In this document: positions 1-5,989 of the stretch, piece by piece
How positions within the stretch are numbered: the first letter of the stretch is position 1
How the letters are laid out: every line of letters begins with the position of its first letter
Source: Bacillota bacterium
GTDB lineage: Bacteria; Bacillota; Clostridia; Christensenellales; UMGS416
Assembly (NCBI GenBank): GCA_023409755.1
Contig: JAEYRA010000164.1
Location: 1 to 10,354, forward strand
Length of the DNA: 10,354 bases
Direction: 5' to 3'
Notes under the pieces: generated by a model
What the model was told of the DNA's origin: nothing
The model's input: the letters and a program-made list of their open reading frames with translations, nothing else
The model's database searches: none
Translations under genes and position numbers: made by a program

Positions 1-1
1 C

Positions 2-49
2 ATGCTGGAGGTGGCCGAGGCCATCAACCGAGTGGATGCCAGATTGTAA
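2..49 (+). CDS. C-terminal tail of an upstream gene (partial)
   Basis: Only the last 15 codons are visible, reading MLEVAEAINRVDARL and ending in TAA at 47-49. The tail is amphipathic and faintly resembles the closing helix of Gfo/Idh/MocA-type oxidoreductases, where similar 'LEVAEAI' endings are common, but 15 residues cannot identify a family. Its stop codon lies inside the ribosome binding site of the next gene, so it was probably co-transcribed and translationally coupled with the two amidohydrolase genes that follow. The frame is supported by this spacing and by a plausible protein-like composition. Confidence 0.5.
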   Translation: MLEVAEAINRVDARL

Positions 50-59
50 GGAGTGCAGT

Positions 60-818
60 ATGGTTGTGTTCGACTGTAATCTATCCTACGGCAGGGTGGT
101 GGCTGGCGGGCCGGCGAAGCCCTGTGAAACGATGGGGGAACTGGAGCAGGAGCTCGAAAGGGCCGGCATTGCCGGGGGATTGGTCTACCACTCTGCCCAG
201 GACACGGTCGGGGTGGTGACGGGCAATGACCTGCTTTCGGCGGACTTGGCAAACGCCTCCCGCAAGCTGTGGGGCGTCTGGTCGCTGCTGCCCTCCTGCA
301 CCGGGGAGATTCCAAGCCCGCAGGACTTACCCGCTGCCATGCGCCGGAACGGCATCGCGGCCCTGCGTCTCAACCCGCAGGGGCATAAATACATGCCCCT
401 GCCCGCCGTGCTGGGCGATTACCTGGCGATGGCCTGCGAGCGCAACATCCCGATTCACATCGATACCGGCTGCGGGGTCACGCTGGAGCAGGCCTATGCC
501 TACCTTTCCGCCTTCCCGAAGCTGCACTGCATTCTGACCCATGCGGACTGCTGGCCTTGCGACCGGCAGCTCCGCCCGTTTCTGGAAACGTTCGAGCACG
601 TCGTGCTGGATACCACCTATTTGCTGACGGACCAGGGCTTTGAGGCGATTGTGCGCAAATACGGTGCGTCAAGGCTGCTCTTTGGCAGCGGCTTCCCGGC
701 GTGCTATCTTGGCGCCCATATGCTGACACTGCGCCATTCGGACATTTCGCAGGAGGACAAGGAGGCCATTTTGGGCGGCAATCTGGAGAGGCTTGTGAAA
801 GGAGTCGACCTGACATGA
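60..818 (+). CDS. Amidohydrolase-2-like TIM-barrel protein with degenerate metal site
   Basis: A 252-residue protein resembling the amidohydrolase 2 family (COG2159, metal-dependent TIM-barrel hydrolases and decarboxylases). Fold-level cues are the late-barrel segments PIHIDTGC (about 131-138), ILTHADCW (158-165) and LLFGSGFP (207-213), plus the C-terminal SQEDKEAILGGNLERLV helix typical of the family. Key positions differ from an active enzyme. The N-terminal metal motif DxHxH is replaced by FDCNLSYG (4-11), and the catalytic Asp of the usual 'FG(T/S)D.P' is Gly211. His133 and His161 remain. An in-frame ATG at 36 exists, but the start at 60 has AAGGAG (48-53) six bases upstream and leaves the upstream gene's end clear. 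It overlaps the next gene by ATGA, so the two are translationally coupled. It may be a pseudoenzyme partner of its neighbour or an enzyme with an altered metal site; the substrate is unknown. Confidence 0.8.
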   Translation: MVVFDCNLSYGRVVAGGPAKPCETMGELEQELERAGIAGGLVYHSAQDTVGVVTGNDLLSADLANASRKLWGVWSLLPSCTGEIPSPQDLPAAMRRNGIAALRLNPQGHKYMPLPAVLGDYLAMACERNIPIHIDTGCGVTLEQAYAYLSAFPKLHCILTHADCWPCDRQLRPFLETFEHVVLDTTYLLTDQGFEAIVRKYGASRLLFGSGFPACYLGAHMLTLRHSDISQEDKEAILGGNLERLVKGVDLT

Positions 819-1633
819 TCAACAACACCAGCGCGCTGGCCCAGCAGTACTGGGAGCATGGCAGGCTGCCGGATTGCCCCATCATCGACGTGCACGCCCA
901 CATGCACGAGGAGCCAAACATCTACTTCCCCGCGGGCAACCCCGAGGACATGGTGCGCACCATGGAGCGCTGCGGCACCAAGCTCACAATTTTCTGCAGC
1001 CATCTGGCGTTGAGCTGCCCGGAGATTGGCGAGCGGGCCAACATCGAACCTGTCCGGCAATATCCGAACCATTTCCGGGCGTACCATGCCATTCGGACAC
1101 GTAACCTGAACCCCGACGAGGACCTCCGGCGCATTGAGGATAACCCGGATGTTTATGTGGGGCTCAAGTTTCTCTGCGATTATCAAAACGCTGCCCTTAC
1201 CGATGAGCGGCACAAGCCTTACTTTGAATATGCCAACGAGAAAAAGCTGCTGATCCTGATGCATACCTGGGGCGGCAGCCCTTACGACGGGGTGGCGGAG
1301 GTGCGCAAAATTGCGGAGAAGTACCATGATGCGGTGCTGATCTGCGGCCATTCCTTCCATGGCGCGTGGCAGGATGGCCTGACGCTGGCCCAATACCCCA
1401 ATCTTTATTATGAGATGACAGCCGTGCTGGATGACCGGGGGATCGTGGAGCGCATTGCGGAAAAGGCCGGCTCCGAGCGGATGCTCTTTGGCACCGACCT
1501 GCCGTGGTTCTCCACCCATCACGGGGTAGGCGCGCTGCTCTCCGCCGATATCTCTGACGAAGACTGTCACAACATCCTGCACCGCAACGCAGAGGGTCTT
1601 CTCAGCCGCTTTGACTGGTTCGCGTCACTCTGA
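815..1633 (+). CDS. Amidohydrolase-2 family metal-dependent hydrolase
   Basis: A 272-residue TIM-barrel amidohydrolase (COG2159 type) with a full set of expected ligands: IIDVHAHM (Asp25, His27, His29), GLKF with Lys118, LMHTWGG (His150), ICGHSFHG (His179) and MLFGTDLPW (Asp228). The family uses one or two divalent metals to hydrolyse C-N or C-O bonds or to decarboxylate aromatic acids; the substrate cannot be read from sequence. The start ATG at 815 overlaps the preceding TGA by four bases (ATGA), with AAAGGAG at 798-804, so an upstream in-frame GTG at 701 is rejected. No signal peptide is visible, so it should be cytoplasmic. It probably forms a functional unit, perhaps a complex, with the degenerate amidohydrolase just upstream. 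Its 3' end overlaps the convergent AraC-type gene by nine bases. Confidence 0.88.
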   Translation: MINNTSALAQQYWEHGRLPDCPIIDVHAHMHEEPNIYFPAGNPEDMVRTMERCGTKLTIFCSHLALSCPEIGERANIEPVRQYPNHFRAYHAIRTRNLNPDEDLRRIEDNPDVYVGLKFLCDYQNAALTDERHKPYFEYANEKKLLILMHTWGGSPYDGVAEVRKIAEKYHDAVLICGHSFHGAWQDGLTLAQYPNLYYEMTAVLDDRGIVERIAEKAGSERMLFGTDLPWFSTHHGVGALLSADISDEDCHNILHRNAEGLLSRFDWFASL

Positions 1634-2497
1634 GGCGGATGCCGCGGCGGAAAGCCCCAGCTTCCGGTATTCCGATGGGGACATTCCATACGCGGAGCGG
1701 AACACCCGGTCAAAGGTCTGCAGGCTGCTGAAGCCCACCATGTAGCAAACCGCTGTGATGGGTGTCTCCGTTTCCATCAGCAGCGTCTTGGCCTGCCGCA
1801 CGCGGGTTTCGTTGAGGTACTTGCAGAAGGGCATGCCCACTGTTTCCTTGAAGAGCCGGGCGAAATAGTTGGGGCTGAAGCTGCAGAGCCGCGCCACGGC
1901 GTTCAAGTCCCAATCCTGCTGGTAGTCCTGGCCAATGAGGTGCAGGACCTCATTGATTTTTTCGTTGTTGGTGTAGAGCTTGACCTTTTGCTCATGGCTC
2001 ATCGGCAAAAGCTCCAGTTTGTCCAGTATCATCCAGGAGAGCTCCAGCACCTTGGCCCGCAGCAGCAGGTCATAGGCGATGGGTGTGTTCTCTTCGGCTG
2101 CGATGATGGACTCAAACAGCTGGAGGAATCCATCGTAAACGGCCCGTTCCTGGCTGCCCACCGGCGGGCACTTCAGCACCGGTGCACAGAACCGGCTATT
2201 GGCCACCCGCTCCCGGTGGTCGGCAAACACCACCGGGCTCACATCGAAAATGAGCGAGACGCCAGCGTCGCTTTCCGCCGTGTACTCGTGGCTTTCCTTG
2301 CTGCCAACAAAGATGATGTCGCCGGCTCCCACGTCGTAGGATTTACCGCCGATATTGGCCAGCGCAGAGCCCTGCTTTAAGTAGATCACCTCCAGTTCCT
2401 CATGCCAGTGTTTCTGAAAGGCAATGCCCGAATGCTGGTAGAGGACTTGGAAGGGATTGTGCAGGCCGAGTTGGTTTTTCTGGTGCCAGGTATACAT
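1625..2497 (-). CDS. AraC family transcriptional regulator with cupin sensor domain
   Basis: A 290-residue regulator with an N-terminal cupin sensor domain (AraC_binding type; motif HWHEELEVIYLKQGSA at about 30-45, then YDVGAGDIIFV at 54-64) and a C-terminal double helix-turn-helix. The first HTH spans about 196-217 (LNAVARLCSFSPNYFARLF) and the second about 246-267. The signature VGFSSLQTFDRVFRSAYGMSPSEYR (254-278) is the classical AraC C-terminal motif. The cupin suggests that it senses a small ligand, often a sugar or related carbon source. The start ATG is preceded on its own strand by GGAG at a suitable distance. It converges on the amidohydrolase operon and diverges from the deacylase gene, with 71 bases between. 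By position it could control the amidohydrolase cluster, but no operator was identified. A transcript past its stop would be antisense to the amidohydrolase end. Confidence 0.93.
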   Translation of the reverse strand: MYTWHQKNQLGLHNPFQVLYQHSGIAFQKHWHEELEVIYLKQGSALANIGGKSYDVGAGDIIFVGSKESHEYTAESDAGVSLIFDVSPVVFADHRERVANSRFCAPVLKCPPVGSQERAVYDGFLQLFESIIAAEENTPIAYDLLLRAKVLELSWMILDKLELLPMSHEQKVKLYTNNEKINEVLHLIGQDYQQDWDLNAVARLCSFSPNYFARLFKETVGMPFCKYLNETRVRQAKTLLMETETPITAVCYMVGFSSLQTFDRVFRSAYGMSPSEYRKLGLSAAASASE

Positions 2498-2531
2498 GCG
2501 TGGCTTCTCCGTTTTTCTCTTTGTTCCTTTG

Positions 2532-2540
2532 TGCTACAAT
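2532..2540 (+). promoter_or_regulatory. Candidate extended -10 promoter for the deacylase gene
   Basis: TGCTACAAT at 2532-2540 matches an extended -10 element (TGnTAnAAT, one mismatch to TATAAT). It lies about 30 bases before the favoured start at 2570. No good -35 box is visible at 17 bases, but extended -10 promoters tolerate that. It sits in the 71-base divergent space with the AraC-type gene. Confidence 0.4.
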
Positions 2541-2569
2541 GGTTCGAAATGAATGGGGGAAATCCTTCT

Positions 2570-3046
2570 ATGGCAATCCATGAGGTTGAGACCTTCTTCC
2601 GCGAGCGGGGCCTGCCGCACCAGATTCTGCATTTGGCGCAGAGCAGCGCCACCGTACCGCTGGCCGCCGAGGCTTTGGGTGTGGAGCCGGCGCGCATCGC
2701 CAAGTCACTGGCGCTCAAACAGCGCGATGGTGTGGCCGTGTTGGTCGTCTGCGGCACCGCTCGCATCGATAATCGCCGCTACAAGGACACCTTCGGCTGC
2801 AAGGCTGTCATGCTCTCGCCGGAGGAGACACTGGCAGAAACCGGTCATCCGGTCGGCGGGGTGTGTCCCTTTGGCCTGCCGGATGGTGTTGCGGTCTATT
2901 TGGATCGGTCGCTCCAACGCTTTGCCACGGTGTACCCGGCCGCGGGCAGCGGCAATACGGCGGTGGAGTTCGCACCGGAGGAGCTGGCGCGGGCAACCGG
3001 CGCCACGTGGGTGGAGGTCACGCAGACGGGGCAAACCGTCGGCTGA
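2570..3046 (+). CDS. YbaK/EbsC-type aminoacyl-tRNA deacylase
   Basis: A 158-residue protein of the YbaK/ProRS-associated family (PF04073), freestanding trans-editing hydrolases that clear mischarged aminoacyl-tRNA in the cytoplasm. Features seen include AQSSATVPLAAEALGVEPARIAKSL (about 21-45) with the conserved Lys of 'IAKSL', VVCGTARIDNRRYK (around 58-72), and the diagnostic GGVCPFGLPDGVAVYLD segment (around 99-116), where GGVCPFG is strongly family-typical. The protein ends EVTQTGQTVG and is of normal length for the family. An in-frame ATG at 2549 exists, but 2570 (MAIHEVETFF) matches the usual family N-terminus and has a purine-rich GGGGGAA at 2555-2561 eight bases upstream. Which tRNA it edits (Cys-tRNA-Pro or another) is not determined. 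The gene appears monocistronic. Confidence 0.9.
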   Translation: MAIHEVETFFRERGLPHQILHLAQSSATVPLAAEALGVEPARIAKSLALKQRDGVAVLVVCGTARIDNRRYKDTFGCKAVMLSPEETLAETGHPVGGVCPFGLPDGVAVYLDRSLQRFATVYPAAGSGNTAVEFAPEELARATGATWVEVTQTGQTVG

Positions 3047-3270
3047 CCGCGCTGAAGGCCCAACAGCATGCAAACGTCAGTACATTCGCGGGCGGCACGT
3101 GGAGGCCTGAGCAAGCGTATGCCTTATCCCGCTGCAGCGGTATTCCACTGCGATTTTCGATTTCAGGAATCGCTAACCTGAATCACATTGCCGCAATTGC
3201 CCTTCCCTTTGGCTCCGCTGCCAAAGAGAAAATCGCTATACCCTCCCATTTTAAGCTTGAACGAAATGAA
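3047..3270. other. Intergenic stretch without a convincing gene
   Basis: Between the deacylase stop and the terminator I see no credible coding region. The stretch is visibly more A/T-rich than its flanks from about 3150 on. It contains a perfect 12-bp palindrome CCGCTGCAGCGG (3129-3140) and a small hairpin CTTTGGC-tccgct-GCCAAAG (3207-3226) that lacks a T-tract. Either may help end the deacylase transcript. Confidence 0.5.
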
Positions 3271-3295
3271 AGCCAGCGTCGTTAAGGCGCTGGCT
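3271..3295 (-). terminator. Intrinsic terminator, best oriented for the UroD-like gene
   Basis: AGCCAGCG (3271-3278) and CGCTGGCT (3288-3295) form a perfect 8-bp stem around a 9-base loop. Read on the minus strand it is followed by the T-rich TTTCATTTCGTTC and lies about 38 bases after the stop of the UroD-like gene, so it best serves that gene. On the plus strand it is followed by GTGTTAAGCCTTTATT, a weak T-tract, so it may also act bidirectionally for the deacylase. Confidence 0.65.
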
Positions 3296-3332
3296 GTGTT
3301 AAGCCTTTATTAGCTTGGTCAGGCCAGCCTTT

Positions 3333-4424
3333 TTAGGGATGGTCCGGACTGGCGCATTCCTCCAGGAACGCCAGAATGTTCTCAATCGGCACCTCTGGCT
3401 CCAACACGTGGGTGGGGGAGAGGATCAGTGCCCCGTCGCCGCCCAGCTCCCGCTTGGCATCGCGTACGGTGCGGCGTACATCATCCGGCGTGCCGAAGGG
3501 CATGACCGACTGGGTGCCGATGGCGCCGTCGAAGGTGACGCGGTCGCCGTAGCGGCGCTTCAGGGCCGGTACGTCCATGCACTCAGGCTGCAGCGGGTTG
3601 AGGATGTCCACGCCGATCTCAATGAGGTCATCCATGATTTCGCTGATGTCGCCGTCGCTGTGGTACCACACCTTCATCGCGGGATGGATGGCCTTCGCGG
3701 CGGCGTAGATCTCCGCCCACAGGGGCTTGAGCACCTGCCGCCAGCGGGAAGCGCCAAAGATCATGCCGCCCTGGCCTGCCACGTCGTCGCCGGTGCGCAG
3801 CATATCTACGCCGGCGGCTGCCACGGCGCGGGCCACCTCCAGGTTGCGCTGGGCGAAGCGTCCCAGCAGGTATTCACAATTCTCCGGCGCAAGGGAGAAA
3901 TCCGCCAGGAAATCCTCATACCCGCGAACCTGCCAGGCGTTCTCGTAGATGTGGCCCACCCAGCACTGGGTAGTGAGCCCCTCGGCACGAGCCTGGGCCG
4001 CGCGCACGGCCAGCGAAGGGTCGGGCGTCGGGTCCATCCGGCGCAGGGGGAAGGCCTCAATCTCCTGAAGGGTGCGGTCGCCCCGCAGCGGCGCGATGTA
4101 ATGGGTGAAGTGGTAGAGGCTGCCGGGCACGTGCAGCACGCCATTGAAATCGAGGGAGGCGTTGGCGGGTACGGTGAGATCCCGGTAGTACGCCCAAAAG
4201 TCGGGCTGCCACCCCGGTTTGCCCTCGTAGGCATCTCGCGGGGCGATGTCCACCGGCGTCCACATGCCAAACCGCGCGGACAAAGCGGCCACGTCGGCGC
4301 AGCCGGTTCGTTCGGCCAGCCGTTCTTGCAGGTCGGGCGTCGTGTCGAAGTAATAGAGGAAATCAGAGTGAGCGCGGTGGCCAACGGTGTCAAAAAAGCG
4401 ATCGCGCTGGTTGCGTGCGGACAT
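3333..4424 (-). CDS. UroD-like protein (corrinoid methyltransferase-type family)
   Basis: A 363-residue member of the uroporphyrinogen decarboxylase superfamily (COG0407). It lacks the Arg-rich N-terminus of true HemE, so haem synthesis is unlikely. The closest relatives are MtaA/MtbA-like methyltransferases and the many uncharacterised UroD-like proteins of anaerobes. Family motifs are GVDMLRTGDDVAGQGG (205-220), the SRWRQVLKPLWAEI helix (226-239), KVWYHSDGDI (251-260) and GVDILNPLQPECMD (271-284). In methyltransferases of this type zinc is bound by HxC plus a distant Cys; here the site reads His255-Ser-Asp257, so the first Cys is Asp, with Cys282 further on. The start has a strong SD (GGGGAGGA, complement of 4432-4439) seven bases upstream. 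It lies 94 bases downstream of the HD gene on the same strand and may be co-transcribed with it. A methyl-transfer or decarboxylase role on an unknown substrate is inferred. Confidence 0.85.
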   Translation of the reverse strand: MSARNQRDRFFDTVGHRAHSDFLYYFDTTPDLQERLAERTGCADVAALSARFGMWTPVDIAPRDAYEGKPGWQPDFWAYYRDLTVPANASLDFNGVLHVPGSLYHFTHYIAPLRGDRTLQEIEAFPLRRMDPTPDPSLAVRAAQARAEGLTTQCWVGHIYENAWQVRGYEDFLADFSLAPENCEYLLGRFAQRNLEVARAVAAAGVDMLRTGDDVAGQGGMIFGASRWRQVLKPLWAEIYAAAKAIHPAMKVWYHSDGDISEIMDDLIEIGVDILNPLQPECMDVPALKRRYGDRVTFDGAIGTQSVMPFGTPDDVRRTVRDAKRELGGDGALILSPTHVLEPEVPIENILAFLEECASPDHP

Positions 4425-4518
4425 GGGCTGATCCTCCCCAACGATGGTATGGTCTCATGCTACGCAATCAAATGAGCCCCGTCCAGAGAATTTCTTGCGA
4501 TGTTGGCAGGGAGTTCGC

Positions 4519-5127
4519 TCAGCCCTTGCCGGTCAGCATGTACTCAACGAGCCCGGGCAGCAGGGGGTAGAGCGGTTCTCCCATCTTCTCTTCAAAGTAC
4601 TTTTTGAGCCGGAAAGCGGCCCGCCACTTTTCCAACGTATACTCATTGAACCCACGGCGCAGGGTCACGTCCACCATGCGCTTTTCCAGCGTGCAAAAAC
4701 CCCACGGCGTGGCAAGATAATCGCAGAGCTGGATGAGCCGGTCGTAGTCGTCGTACTCCACCGATTGCAAAAAGCGCTGCACCAGGTCCACATCTTCTTC
4801 GGGGCAGTCCCAGCAGCCGGCGCAGCTCACGGTGTCCTGTATGGCAAAGGAGTGGGTGAGGCTGACCCGGGCGACCTCGGGCATGTCGTGCGCCATGGCG
4901 AATTTATAGCCCTCCACCACGTGGCGCATGTCCACCGGCCCTACTTGCCGGCCGATGTCATGCAGCATGCCGAGCGTGGTGGCCTTCTCAGCGTCCAGCC
5001 CGGGGCAGCGCGCGGCGATGATGCCAGCGGCCTGGCCCACCTTGCGGCAGTGGTCAATCCAGACGGTCGGGTTGGTGCGGTAGCCTTCCTGCAGCAGCTG
5101 TTCGGCCTCACGGGGTGTGGGCAGCAT
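4519..5127 (-). CDS. HD-domain phosphohydrolase with CxxCxxC motif
   Basis: A 202-residue HD-superfamily protein. The metal-binding set H...HD...D is visible as His26 (WIDHCRKV), His56-Asp57 (GMLHDIGR) and Asp136 (QLCDYLA). Such proteins hydrolyse phosphate mono- or diesters, typically of nucleotides, in the cytoplasm. The family-like stretches LTHSF (90-94) and EYDDYDRLIQLCDYLA (124-139) recall a clostridial group of about 190-200-residue HD proteins of unknown substrate. Unusual here is CAGCWDC (102-108), a CxxCxxC motif between the second and last metal ligands. A longer in-frame ATG at 5158-5160 is rejected because a strong promoter -10 box ends three bases upstream of it, so transcription would start at or after that codon. 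The start at 5125-5127 has AGAGGA about 11 bases upstream. It may share a transcript with the UroD-like gene downstream. Confidence 0.85.
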   Translation of the reverse strand: MLPTPREAEQLLQEGYRTNPTVWIDHCRKVGQAAGIIAARCPGLDAEKATTLGMLHDIGRQVGPVDMRHVVEGYKFAMAHDMPEVARVSLTHSFAIQDTVSCAGCWDCPEEDVDLVQRFLQSVEYDDYDRLIQLCDYLATPWGFCTLEKRMVDVTLRRGFNEYTLEKWRAAFRLKKYFEEKMGEPLYPLLPGLVEYMLTGKG

Positions 5128-5162
5128 GGGCAAACTGTTCCTCTCGTTCGTCGTTTGCATTG

Positions 5163-5191
5163 ATTATAGCCTTGCAAGCCCCAAAGCGCAA
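5163..5191 (-). promoter_or_regulatory. Sigma-A promoter for the HD-domain gene
   Basis: On the minus strand, -35 TTGCGC (5186-5191) and a perfect -10 TATAAT (5163-5168) are separated by exactly 17 bases. The predicted start of transcription is near 5155-5157, giving a leader of about 30 bases to the ATG at 5127. A 10-bp palindrome ACCGGCCGGT (5192-5201) abuts the -35 box and could be an operator. Confidence 0.75.
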
Positions 5192-5228
5192 ACCGGCCGG
5201 TGACCCGTTCGCTTCCAGAAAAGCGCTA

Positions 5229-5241
5229 TTGCTGCCAGCAA
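5229..5241. promoter_or_regulatory. Palindrome in divergent promoter region (possible operator)
   Basis: TTGCTG-C-CAGCAA is a perfect inverted repeat of six bases around one central base. It lies between the divergent HD gene and the DUF1614/spoIIP operon, upstream of both promoters. This is the sort of site a dimeric regulator binds, but no regulator is identified and a single short palindrome could be chance. Confidence 0.25.
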
Positions 5242-5258
5242 ATGCGCGCTTCCCCGCC

Positions 5259-5288
5259 GAATATGCACCCTTTCCACGGGCATGCTAA
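5259..5288 (+). promoter_or_regulatory. Candidate sigma-E-like promoter for the DUF1614/spoIIP operon
   Basis: GAATATG (5259-5265) resembles the sigma-E -35 (kmATATT), followed after 15 bases by CATGCTAA (5281-5288), a partial match to the -10 CATACAnT. Transcription would begin just ahead of the SD at 5298. spoIIP is a sigma-E gene in Bacillus subtilis, which gives context, but the -10 match is weak. Confidence 0.35.
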
Positions 5289-5311
5289 CACCAATTCAGG
5301 AGGTGTTTCAT

Positions 5312-5989
5312 ATGTCCATCGGCTTCATTCTGCTGATCGTCGTGACCTTGCTCATCGTGTTTGGCGCGGCGCAGCGGGTGCTGGACCGGCTGCGGCTGAC
5401 TGACCGGCAGGCATTGCTGTTCGTCGCCGCCATCTTCATCGGCGGCCTGATCCCGGACATCCGACTGGGACGGGTATACTTCAACATCGGTGGCGCACTG
5501 GTGCCCTTCGCACTGTGCGTGTATCTGTTTGTCAAGGCCGGCACCGCCAAGGAACGTTGGCGGGCGGTGATGTCGGCGGTGGTGGCAGCCGCGGCAGTGT
5601 TTGGCATTGGGCGGCTCTTCCCGTCCAACCCGGAAAGCATGCCGTTCGACGTCAACTACATCTATGGCGTGGCGGCTGGCCTTATCGCCTATCTCTTTGG
5701 CCGCAGCCGTCGCAGCGCCTTCATCGGCGGTGTGATGGGCGTGTTGCTGGGCGACACCGTTCAGGGCGTCATCAACTACTATCAGGGCCTGAGCACGCCC
5801 ATCAAGCTGGGCGGAGCCGGGGCACTGGATGTGGTGGTGCTCTCGGGCCTCGTTGCTGTACTGCTGGCGGAGATCATTGGCGAAATTCGCGAGCGCATGC
5901 AGGGGGGCAGCGCCAAGGCCGAAATCGAGGGGTTGGAGTTCGAGGACGGCGAGTTCGTTCACCAGGGAGGGCCGCGTGATGACGATTAA
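5312..5989 (+). CDS. DUF1614-like integral membrane protein
   Basis: A 225-residue polytopic membrane protein with about seven hydrophobic segments (roughly 3-18, 33-50, 55-73, 83-101, 114-130, 134-150 and 168-190) and a soluble acidic C-terminal tail (about 200-225, ending RDDD). The GGLIPDIRLG, FNIGGALVPFALCVY, GRSRRSAFIGGVMGVLLGD and GGAGALDVVVLSG segments fit the DUF1614 family as I recall it; that family has no assigned biochemical function. The start is set by a near-perfect AGGAGGTG at 5298-5305, six bases before ATG 5312, so an earlier in-frame ATG at 5282 is discarded. Its end overlaps the spoIIP start by 11 bases, so the two are co-translated. Co-transcription with spoIIP suggests a role in engulfment or in the forespore/mother-cell membranes, which is inference from context. 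Confidence 0.8.
   Translation: MSIGFILLIVVTLLIVFGAAQRVLDRLRLTDRQALLFVAAIFIGGLIPDIRLGRVYFNIGGALVPFALCVYLFVKAGTAKERWRAVMSAVVAAAAVFGIGRLFPSNPESMPFDVNYIYGVAAGLIAYLFGRSRRSAFIGGVMGVLLGDTVQGVINYYQGLSTPIKLGGAGALDVVVLSGLVAVLLAEIIGEIRERMQGGSAKAEIEGLEFEDGEFVHQGGPRDDD

Noticed and set aside
60..818. First amidohydrolase gene as a decayed pseudogene
   Set aside because: The frame is intact over 252 codons with a good SD, stop-start overlap and retained fold segments; only active-site positions differ, which suggests a maintained variant protein.
704..1582. Minus-strand open frame of 292 codons opposite the second amidohydrolase
   Set aside because: The plus strand carries DVHAH, FGTDLP and the other family motifs; the antisense product resembles nothing and lacks a ribosome site.
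4444..4471. Possible promoter (TTGATT-16-TACCAT) directly before the UroD-like gene
   Set aside because: Its predicted start of transcription would fall within the SD at 4432-4439, leaving no usable ribosome site, and both boxes are weak.
3315..4475. Long plus-strand open frame of 386 codons opposite the UroD-like gene
   Set aside because: The minus-strand frame has clear family motifs and a strong SD. The plus frame is repetitive His/Gly/Val-rich and is a GC-driven antisense shadow.
4444..5163. Plus-strand open frame opposite the HD gene
   Set aside because: The minus strand encodes the HD motif set and has a matching promoter; the plus frame has no family features.
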